Assembly (NCBI GenBank): GCA_009926295.1
Contig: RFPF01000007.1
Coordinates: 1-29,053 of the forward strand
Direction of reading: 5' to 3'
From: Planctomycetia bacterium
GTDB lineage: Bacteria; Planctomycetota; Planctomycetia; Pirellulales; UBA1268
DNA: 29,053 nt
Position 1 is the first letter of the stretch, and the number at the start of each line of letters is the position of its first letter. Shown here one piece after another: positions 15,056 to 21,117 of this stretch. Position numbers and translations under genes: made by a program. The notes under the pieces were generated by a model. That model did no database searches. It saw only the letters and a program-made list of their open reading frames with translations, and was not told the origin of the DNA.

Positions 15056-15928
15056 CTACTCGCGATGGAACCTGTCGTACACGCCGCCCAGACCCACTGG
15101 CTCGATCTGCACCTCGCCGAGCGGCAGCGTCGCCAGCCACCCGAGCAGCGGGGCCAGCGAGTCGCCCGACTCGATCACGACCCGCCCGGCGTCCCGGGCG
15201 ACGACCGTCGCGTGCGGCGCCAGGTGGGCCGGGATGTCGCCGCAGGCCCCGTCGAGACGGGCCGTGATCCGATGGCTGCGCCGCAGCGCGGCGATGCACT
15301 GCTCGTGCACGAGCCTCCCCCCGCGCACGATCGCCACGCGGTCGCAGGTGCCCTCCACCTCCGAGAGGACGTGCGACGAGAAGATCACCGTGCGGCCCGC
15401 GGCTCGGGCCTCGCGCACGAGCGCCAGCACCTCCGCACGGGCGGTGGGATCGAGGTTCGCCGTCGGCTCGTCGAGGATCGTGAGCCGGGCCTCCGTGGCG
15501 AGCACGACGGCCAGGGCGAGTTTCTGCCGCATGCCCGTGCTCATGCGCGCGACCTGCCGGGAACAGTCGAGGTCGAGGCGGTCGGCCACCCGCGCCGCAC
15601 GGTCGCGGCTGCACGCGGGCCGCAAGCGGGTGAAGAAGTCGAGCGTCTGGAAGCCGTCCATCCGACGGAAGAGCCGGGCCTCTCCCGGCAGGTAGGCCGT
15701 CGCCCCACGCACCGCCAGCGATTCCGCGGCGCAGTCGAATCCCGCCACCCTCGCCGAACCGCTCGTGGGCCGGATGAATCCGAGGAGGAGCCGCAGCAGC
15801 GTCGTTTTGCCGGCGCCGTTGGGCCCGAGCAGGCCGAAGATCTCCCCCTCGCGAATGCCGAGCGAGCAGCGGTCGAGCGCGGTGAACGCGGCGTATCGCT
15901 TCGTGAGTTCGCGGGTTTCGACGAGCAT
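15056..15928 (-). CDS. ABC transporter ATP-binding protein
   Basis: This 290-residue ATPase is complete. It has Walker A GPNGAGKT (35-42), the YLPGE segment in place of a Q-loop glutamine (79-83), the signature STGMRQKLALA (from 130), Walker B LTILDEP (149-155), the D-loop ANLD, and the H-loop histidine His186 in SSHVLSEVE. The YLPGE and STGMRQ forms are typical of the NatA/CcmA-like branch paired with ABC-2 permeases. A C-terminal domain of about 85 residues follows the core. The start ATG at 15928 is 1 nt after the TauE-like stop. The frame continues upstream through the TauE gene but without family similarity. It would energise the adjacent permease. Confidence 0.93.
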   Translation of the reverse strand: MLVETRELTKRYAAFTALDRCSLGIREGEIFGLLGPNGAGKTTLLRLLLGFIRPTSGSARVAGFDCAAESLAVRGATAYLPGEARLFRRMDGFQTLDFFTRLRPACSRDRAARVADRLDLDCSRQVARMSTGMRQKLALAVVLATEARLTILDEPTANLDPTARAEVLALVREARAAGRTVIFSSHVLSEVEGTCDRVAIVRGGRLVHEQCIAALRRSHRITARLDGACGDIPAHLAPHATVVARDAGRVVIESGDSLAPLLGWLATLPLGEVQIEPVGLGGVYDRFHRE

Positions 15929-15929
15929 G

Positions 15930-16718
15930 TCAGATGGCGAAATAATAGCCCGCCAGGGCGAACGCGATGAGGGCCACGCCACGCCGTACGACGTTCGCCG
16001 GCAGCCGGCGGGCCGCGGCCGCCCCCGCGAGTCCGCCGCCGCAGGCGCTGACCGCCATCACCGCCGCGTGCGGCCACGACACCGCCTGCGATCCCGCCAG
16101 GGACTCCACGGCGAAGAGCGCCGCAGCAGCGCCGTTGACCAGCGTGCCGAGAACGTTTTTCACCGCATTGAGCCGGTGGATGTCGCCGAGCCGCAGCAGG
16201 CCGAGCATCGCGAGCATCAGGATGCCGATTCCGGCTCCGAAATAACCGCCGTACACGGCGACGAAAAACTGCGCAACGCACGCGATGCCCACGTGCGCGG
16301 CGCCGCCGGCCGGCACCGCGAGGCCCGCGATCCGCGGCTGCATGGCGAAGAGCACCGCGGCGGTGAGGATCAGCCACGGCACGAGCCGGCCGAACCACTC
16401 GGGCGGCAGCACCACCACGAGCCAGGCTCCGACGAACGCGCCGAGGATGCTCGGTGCGGCAAGCCAGCGGGTGCACTCCGGCAGCCCCGCGCGTTCGTCG
16501 CGGTAGGCCCACGCCGCCGACAGGGCGCCGGGCCACAGACCGATCGTGCTCGTGGCATTGGCCATGACCAGCCGCGTCGGGCCACCGGGAAGGATCGCGG
16601 CCAGCACGGGGAAGGTGAGGATCGTTCCGCCGCCGGCGACCGAGTTCACCGCCGCCGCCACGAACGTCACGACTGCAAGCGTCGCGAATCCGCCAACCTC
16701 CGGCCACGTGTCGCTCAT
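15930..16718 (-). CDS. TauE/SafE-family permease (sulfite/organosulfonate or other anion exporter)
   Basis: This 262-residue protein is predominantly hydrophobic with about eight membrane segments. The two characteristic repeat motifs are visible: AAVNSVAGGGTILTFPVL near residue 22 and YGGYFGAGIGILMLAML near 155. NATSTIGLWPG follows the first repeat, as in other members. The family exports sulfite, sulfoacetate or related anions, but most members are uncharacterised, so the substrate is open. The ATG overlaps the stop of the CHAT-like gene as ATGA, and the stop lies 1 nt before the ATPase start, so it is firmly within the operon. Why a secreted CHAT-like protein is translationally coupled to this permease is not known. 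Confidence 0.9.
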   Translation of the reverse strand: MSDTWPEVGGFATLAVVTFVAAAVNSVAGGGTILTFPVLAAILPGGPTRLVMANATSTIGLWPGALSAAWAYRDERAGLPECTRWLAAPSILGAFVGAWLVVVLPPEWFGRLVPWLILTAAVLFAMQPRIAGLAVPAGGAAHVGIACVAQFFVAVYGGYFGAGIGILMLAMLGLLRLGDIHRLNAVKNVLGTLVNGAAAALFAVESLAGSQAVSWPHAAVMAVSACGGGLAGAAAARRLPANVVRRGVALIAFALAGYYFAI

Positions 16719-19700
16719 GGATCAGCCCGGGGTGCCGCCGCCTCGGATGGGCGGCCCGGGCCGCAGTCGATCAGCGCGTAGCCGGACCAGAAGAACGGGT
16801 GGGTCGTATCGCGGAGCCCTGCCCCTGGCGACGGCTTCACGCGCGGCTCCCGCGCGAGGTCGGGCTCCTCGGCCGCGACGACGTCGACGGCCCGCCGCCA
16901 GCATTCCGCGGGCGCGGCGCGCGCGTCGTCGCCCTCTCCGAACCCGCGCAGGAACTCCTCCATCAAGTCGAGGCTCGTCTTGCCGCCGGTGCGCCAGCGG
17001 CCGATCAGCGCCGTGTGGGCACCGGCGGCGAGGAGGTCCGTGGCCGCGAGGAACATGTCCTCACCCGGCCGTTCCGGCATTTTTCCCAGGCCGTCCGCCA
17101 TGTCGGTCTGGAGGCCGGGCACGAGCACCACCCGGGGCCGTTTGGCCGGCAGGGCGACCCATTCGCCGAACGTGAGCGCGGGCCTGCCTCCGATCCCGAC
17201 GGCCAGCGGCCGATCGGCGATCGGTTCGTCGCCGGCCAGTTCGTCGCACAGCACGAGGCGATCGCAGAGAGCCGCCTCGAGTGCCAGCGGTCCGGACGCC
17301 CCGAGCACGACCGCCCGGTCGAACGCCTCGGCGAAGTGCGCGAGCACCTCGGCCGCGACCTCCGGTCGGTCGCCGCGGTGCAACCTGGCGGCGTGGATGC
17401 CGAGCGGGCCGCCGCCCGCGACCGCGAAGCTCCGCACGGCGAGCCCCCGGGTCGGAGCGTAGCGGATGCGGCAGGCATCGCGGAGCGACCGGCGTTCCTC
17501 CGCGGGCGTGGCCCGCGCCGCCGGATCTTCGGCCGCGACCTCACGGGCCGAACCCACGGGCAGGAGTTCAAAGGGGAGATACCAGAGCAGTCCGTCGGGG
17601 ACGATCACGAGTTCTTCGACGCCTTCACCGAGGGCGACCTTCGAGTTTTCGAACAGCAACCGCTCCACCCGTTCGGCCGCGCCAGGCCAGACGGTCTCGG
17701 CGAGCCGCTCGGTCGACACGGGGGCCATGGCGTCCACGACGCCGATCGCCTTGACGAGCCCCGCGATCTCCTTGGCGAGCGTCGCCGGCCGCTTCACCTG
17801 CCAGGTCGCCACCCGGGCGTTCGACTCCAGCGCGCCGGTGAGGCCTGCGGTCGTCCACTGGAAGGAGAGGATGAGATGCCTGTTCGGCAGGCGGCGGCGG
17901 ACGTCCGGTGGCGGCTCGAGGGGCGGAAAGTCGAGCACCGTGGGCTCGCGTCCGGCGGCCAATGCGGCCACGAACTGCCGCTGCTGCCGCACGAGGGCCG
18001 CGCAGGAATCCCACGCCGCCCTGTGGCCCGGCGCATCGGCGGGATCCGCGAGGGCCGCGGTGAGGGCGGGGCGGAGTTTCACCGTCTCGTCGAGGACCCG
18101 CGCAAAGTCGGGATGACGGGCCAGCAGCGCGGCGCGGCGGGCCGCGTCGTCCCTGGGCAGCGACTCGGGGTCGGCCGCGGCGAGCGAACCGATCGCGTGC
18201 CGCCGGCCGCCGAGCGGCTGGGCAGTGAGCCAACGGCTGCGCAGCCGCGCCTCGCCGGCGGCGAGCAGGGCGTCGGGGCCGCGCTGCGCCGCGGGGCCGA
18301 GCCAGGCCTCGAACGCCTCGCGCCTCGGTGCTGAAATCGTCGCCAGCGAACCGACGGGATCGAGCGCGAACTCCCGTGCGGGTGGATCGCCGAGGAGGCG
18401 GGCGAAGAGGGCGTCGGCCTGGCGGTCGGATATCGAGGTGGCTCCGCCCATCACCAGTTCCACGAGCCGGGCCGTCTGGAAGAGCCGCGGCGTGCGCGGC
18501 GCCGCGAGGTCGAGAGCGCGGGCGAGATCGGCATCGCCGGCGCTCACGTCGCCCGCACCGTAGGCGACGATGGCCGCGGCGTGGGCGGCCTGGATGCCGC
18601 AGGCGCCGCGGCCGAAATCGCCGCGCATCAGGCGTCCGTCGAGGTCGCCGAGGGCCGCGTTGGCGGCTCGGAAATCGCCCCCCGCGGCGAGCGCCTCGGC
18701 CTGCATGGAGAGCAGGCGGGCTCGCAGCGACGGGAGCGTGCCGCGGGCCCAGTCAGCGGCGGTCGAGAACGCCGCGGGTACCCAGCCCGAGCCGGTGCTC
18801 ATCCGGGCCGCGAACGCCAGTCGGAACGCCTCCTCGAGTGCACGGGCGTCGCCAAAATCGGCGGCCGTATACGTCGCCTCCTCGAAGTAGCGGGCCGCCA
18901 CCGCGGGCTGATCGGCATCGAGCGCGATCCGCCCCAGAACGATCAGCCCCCAGGAGGTGAGCGGATGATCGAACTCGCCCGCCGCGACGAGTCCGCGGGT
19001 GAGGAGCGGCGTGGCCTGGTCCACCTTGCCCTGTGCCCAGTAGGCGATGCCGAGCGCGACGTCGATCCACGACTGCGACCAGTGGTTGGGAGGAGCGGGC
19101 CGGCGGACGAGCGCCTTGGCCGCCTCGTCCAGCGCGGCGCCCTCGCGGGAGAGTTCGCCGAGGATCTCCGCCCGTCTGTACAGCGCGATCACGAGCGCCC
19201 GCACGATCTCCTGCGGTCGCACTGGATAATTGACCGGAGCCGTGAGCACGCCGCCCTGCCGCAGCACCTGCTGTGGATCAGCGCCTCCCTGACGGATGGA
19301 CAGCTGCTCAGGGATCGCGGCCGGCGATGTCGGCCGTTGGCTGCGACCCCACGTGGCGACGCGCTGCGGCCCGCGGCCGCGGAGCGGTTGGGCGGGAAAC
19401 TGGACCGCCAGCAGCCAATCGCCATGCGTGGCCCACAGAAGCAGCGCCTCGTCGTACGCGGCGATCGCCTCGCGGAAGCGGCCGAGTTCGTAGTTGGCCT
19501 CCCCGACGGCCGTCGCCGCCGCGATCGAATCGATCCAGCGCTGAGAGCCTGCGCGAATGCCGCCGCGATACTCCTGCGCGGCGATCTCCAGCCCTCCGGC
19601 AAAATCACCGGCTGCCAGGGCGGCGAGGGCGGCGTCGTACGCCACCGTGGGCACGGTCTGGCCGCCCGGCACCGCACCGATGCCCGGCTGCAGCACAGCC

Positions 19701-19777
19701 TGGCCTCGGACCGTGCCCGCCGCGAGCAGGAGCACTGCGGTCGCAAACTGCGGCGCACGGAGGGGGCTGCGGAGCAT
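16715..19777 (-). CDS. Large secreted CHAT-like protein with TPR-like N-terminus, predicted catalytically inactive
   Basis: This protein of about 1020 residues begins with a signal peptide (hydrophobic 11-21, cleavage near VRGQA). It continues with degenerate TPR-like helical repeats (about 45-500), a long helical linker, and a C-terminal region of about 300 residues with the order of the caspase-like CHAT domain: VEELVIVPDGLLWYLPFELL, then RIRYAPTRGL, ALTFGEWVAL, DLLAAGAHTALIGRW and FFWSGYALID. In active CHAT peptidases the His lies in a THG-type motif and the Cys in LSACET. The matching segments here read RLVLCDELAG (from 840) and LVPGLQTDM (from 885), so neither residue is where expected. 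I chose the ATG at 19777, which gives a good signal peptide. A GTG at 19831 in the same frame would add 18 residues. Confidence 0.85.
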   Translation of the reverse strand: MLRSPLRAPQFATAVLLLAAGTVRGQAVLQPGIGAVPGGQTVPTVAYDAALAALAAGDFAGGLEIAAQEYRGGIRAGSQRWIDSIAAATAVGEANYELGRFREAIAAYDEALLLWATHGDWLLAVQFPAQPLRGRGPQRVATWGRSQRPTSPAAIPEQLSIRQGGADPQQVLRQGGVLTAPVNYPVRPQEIVRALVIALYRRAEILGELSREGAALDEAAKALVRRPAPPNHWSQSWIDVALGIAYWAQGKVDQATPLLTRGLVAAGEFDHPLTSWGLIVLGRIALDADQPAVAARYFEEATYTAADFGDARALEEAFRLAFAARMSTGSGWVPAAFSTAADWARGTLPSLRARLLSMQAEALAAGGDFRAANAALGDLDGRLMRGDFGRGACGIQAAHAAAIVAYGAGDVSAGDADLARALDLAAPRTPRLFQTARLVELVMGGATSISDRQADALFARLLGDPPAREFALDPVGSLATISAPRREAFEAWLGPAAQRGPDALLAAGEARLRSRWLTAQPLGGRRHAIGSLAAADPESLPRDDAARRAALLARHPDFARVLDETVKLRPALTAALADPADAPGHRAAWDSCAALVRQQRQFVAALAAGREPTVLDFPPLEPPPDVRRRLPNRHLILSFQWTTAGLTGALESNARVATWQVKRPATLAKEIAGLVKAIGVVDAMAPVSTERLAETVWPGAAERVERLLFENSKVALGEGVEELVIVPDGLLWYLPFELLPVGSAREVAAEDPAARATPAEERRSLRDACRIRYAPTRGLAVRSFAVAGGGPLGIHAARLHRGDRPEVAAEVLAHFAEAFDRAVVLGASGPLALEAALCDRLVLCDELAGDEPIADRPLAVGIGGRPALTFGEWVALPAKRPRVVLVPGLQTDMADGLGKMPERPGEDMFLAATDLLAAGAHTALIGRWRTGGKTSLDLMEEFLRGFGEGDDARAAPAECWRRAVDVVAAEEPDLAREPRVKPSPGAGLRDTTHPFFWSGYALIDCGPGRPSEAAAPRADP

Positions 19778-19905
19778 GCCTGCCGTTGTACCGCAAAGCC
19801 CCGGCTGTCGGCCGCGGGGTGTCCCGTTCACGCGGGCGGATGACCTGGGGGCGTGAAAACATGGGCAAGATGCGGTGTTCCGTCGGGCCGGTTGTAGCGG
19901 TTCCT

Positions 19906-19937
19906 CAAAGTTTTCGGGCGGTGAGGGCCGATACCTC
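19906..19937 (+). promoter_or_regulatory. Promoter-like element B (AAAGTTT-N13-GCCGATAC)
   Basis: AAAGTTT (19907-19913) and GCCGATAC (19927-19934) have the same 13-nt spacing as element A at 9960-9991, and 25 of 32 aligned positions are identical, including CGGGC after the first box and CTC after the second. The second box ends 31 bp before the start codon of the small lipoprotein, which fits a transcription start just downstream. The boxes resemble sigma-28 halves with longer spacing. The duplication in two unrelated intergenic regions is what supports it. Confidence 0.6.
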
Positions 19938-19964
19938 TACGGTCGTCAAAGCAGGAACAGCCCC

Positions 19965-20198
19965 ATGCTTCACTTCGCGAAATCCGCCGTCTCGATCCGC
20001 TCCCTCGCCATCGTCGCCCTCGGCGTGGCGGTGATTTCGCTCACCGGGTGCCAGGTGGACGTCGGCGGCCAGACGCTTCCCAGCGCCTACTACCTGCAGG
20101 ATGACATCCAGTACTTCCCTGCCGGCCCCGAGTTCAAACTCTCGAAGGAAGCCGCCGCCCTCAAGGCGTACAAGAAGGAACTGGCCGAAGTTCGCTAG
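19965..20198 (+). CDS. Small lipoprotein, probably a conserved planctomycete family
   Basis: This 77-residue protein has a complete lipoprotein signal: basic N-terminus, hydrophobic 14-26, lipobox LTGC with Cys29. The mature peptide of only 49 residues contains VDVGGQTLPSAYYLQDDIQYF and PAGPEFKLSKEAAALKAYKK. From memory of planctomycete proteomes, short lipoproteins with GGQTLPS and a YFPAGPEFKL-like segment recur there. This needs a search to confirm. The start ATG has an AGGA-type ribosome binding site (GCAGGAAC, about 8 nt upstream) and lies 31 bp after promoter-like element B. It is a single-gene unit followed by three hairpins. The function is unknown. The tail is Lys/Ala-rich and helical, and could contact another envelope component. 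Confidence 0.85.
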   Translation: MLHFAKSAVSIRSLAIVALGVAVISLTGCQVDVGGQTLPSAYYLQDDIQYFPAGPEFKLSKEAAALKAYKKELAEVR

Positions 20199-20224
20199 TC
20201 GACCCGGGTTCGTCTGGTGGCGAA

Positions 20225-20304
20225 GGTTGCACTTTTCGGGGCAACCACTAAAATCCGCGGCCGTGGGTTGACGGCCCTTTCAAATGAGCCAAAATCTTTG
20301 GCTC
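20225..20304 (+). terminator. Three closely spaced hairpins between the lipoprotein and the MraZ-like gene
   Basis: Three inverted repeats follow each other: GGTTGC/GCAACC (20225-20230 and 20241-20246), GGCCGT/ACGGCC (20259-20264 and 20271-20276, followed by CCTTTC), and GAGCCAAA/TTTGGCTC (20286-20293 and 20297-20304, 3-nt loop, followed by GTGGGTTTT). A direct repeat CGTGGGTT-N4-GCCCT occurs at 20262 and 20304. The last two hairpins may act as terminators of the lipoprotein transcript. None has a canonical long U tract, so attenuation or an mRNA-stability role is also possible. Confidence 0.5.
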
Positions 20305-20362
20305 GTGGGTTTTCAGCCCTAAAGTGACGGGCGACCACGGATGGACCAGCGGCGTTCACACC

Positions 20363-20848
20363 ATGACCGCGGGCGAGCAGTTGTTGATCGGGGAGTTTCC
20401 CCGCACGCTCGACGAGCGGTATCGGATGGCGATTCCGCCGGAGTTGGCGGTGCCGCTGCTCGCCGCCGGATCGAGGCTGGTGCTCGCCAAGGAGCGGGCG
20501 GGGTGCCTCTCGCTGTGGCCGGCGGCCGTGTGGAAGCCACGCATCGACGCCGTGGTGGGCGTCGTGCGCACGAAACTCGAGGCCGGGCTGCTTGCACAGC
20601 GGATCGGCCAAGTGCAGGACCTGGGTCGGCTGCTGTCGACGCGGCACAAGGTGGTGTCGCTCGCGGCCCGAGATCGGCTCGTGATTCCGGAAGGATTCCG
20701 GGAGTTCCTCGGCGTGGAGCCGGGAGGCGAGCTGGTCGTCGTGGGTGCGGCGGTATGCGTGGAGCTGTGGCAGCCCGCCGCCTGGTCGGCCTACGTGACG
20801 AGCGAGATGCCCGGATTTCGCCGACGGATCGACGAACTCACGGACTGA
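20363..20848 (+). CDS. MraZ-like protein with two SpoVT/AbrB-type domains
   Basis: This 161-residue protein shows the two-domain layout of MraZ. The N-terminal half has IGEFPRTLDERYRMAIPPEL and then CLSLWPAAVW. The C-terminal half has VVSLAARDRLVIPEGFREFL followed by VVVGAAVCVELWQPAAW. Each half matches the swapped-hairpin DNA-binding fold, with the usual D-x-x-x-R-x-x-IP pattern. In most bacteria MraZ represses its own division and cell wall (dcw) operon. Here there is no mraW/rsmH or ftsI next to it, so its targets are unknown. I chose the ATG at 20363. A GTG at 20324 in the same frame would add 13 residues with no family similarity. It may regulate the downstream pilus-like genes, but a terminator-like inverted repeat separates them. 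Confidence 0.75.
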   Translation: MTAGEQLLIGEFPRTLDERYRMAIPPELAVPLLAAGSRLVLAKERAGCLSLWPAAVWKPRIDAVVGVVRTKLEAGLLAQRIGQVQDLGRLLSTRHKVVSLAARDRLVIPEGFREFLGVEPGGELVVVGAAVCVELWQPAAWSAYVTSEMPGFRRRIDELTD

Positions 20849-20856
20849 CGGTTTTC

Positions 20857-20984
20857 GGCCATGCCCGGATGAGAGGAGCGGTTTGACCTGTCGGTGTCAT
20901 CCGGTCAGGAAACTTGAACGCCACGGACTGGGCCCCACGTGCACGGATGCTGCCGAGGGACCTCCTCCGGGCATGGCCCTTTTT
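20857..20984 (+). terminator. 13-bp inverted repeat with a 96-nt interior, ending in a T tract
   Basis: GGCCATGCCCGGA (20857-20869) and its exact complement TCCGGGCATGGCC (20966-20978) enclose 96 nt, and TTTTT follows at 20980-20984. After one mismatch the arms extend by a further 3 bp inward. The interior holds a smaller hairpin TGACC/GGTCA (20884-20888 and 20903-20907). The end looks like an intrinsic terminator for the MraZ-like gene, which stops 8 bp before the first arm. The unusually large interior would also suit a structured small RNA. Confidence 0.5.
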
Positions 20985-21021
20985 CCCCCGCTCGGCCGCC
21001 CCGCGGGAACGGCTCGGTAAA

Positions 21022-21051
21022 TTGACACTCGGTGCGGGCCGTTCGTAAAGT
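21022..21051 (+). promoter_or_regulatory. Sigma-70-like promoter for the pilus-like operon
   Basis: TTGACA (21022-21027) is a perfect -35 hexamer. It is followed after 18 nt by TAAAGT (21046-21051), a 4-of-6 match to the -10 consensus. The predicted transcript would start about 60 bp before the ATG at 21118, downstream of the terminator-like repeat. A perfect TTGACA is rare in such high-GC sequence. The weak -10 leaves some doubt. Confidence 0.5.
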
Positions 21052-21117
21052 GTTTACAGAACGGCAGTTGCCGGTCCGCCTGACGCGGCCGCCGTTCGTT
21101 CCCTTCCGGAACAGGCC

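Noticed and set aside
21047..21077. A possible third copy of the AAAGTTT/GCCGATA element before the PilM-PilN gene (AAAGTG ... GCCGGTC).
   Set aside because: Both boxes have mismatches and the distance between box starts is 23 instead of 20 nt.
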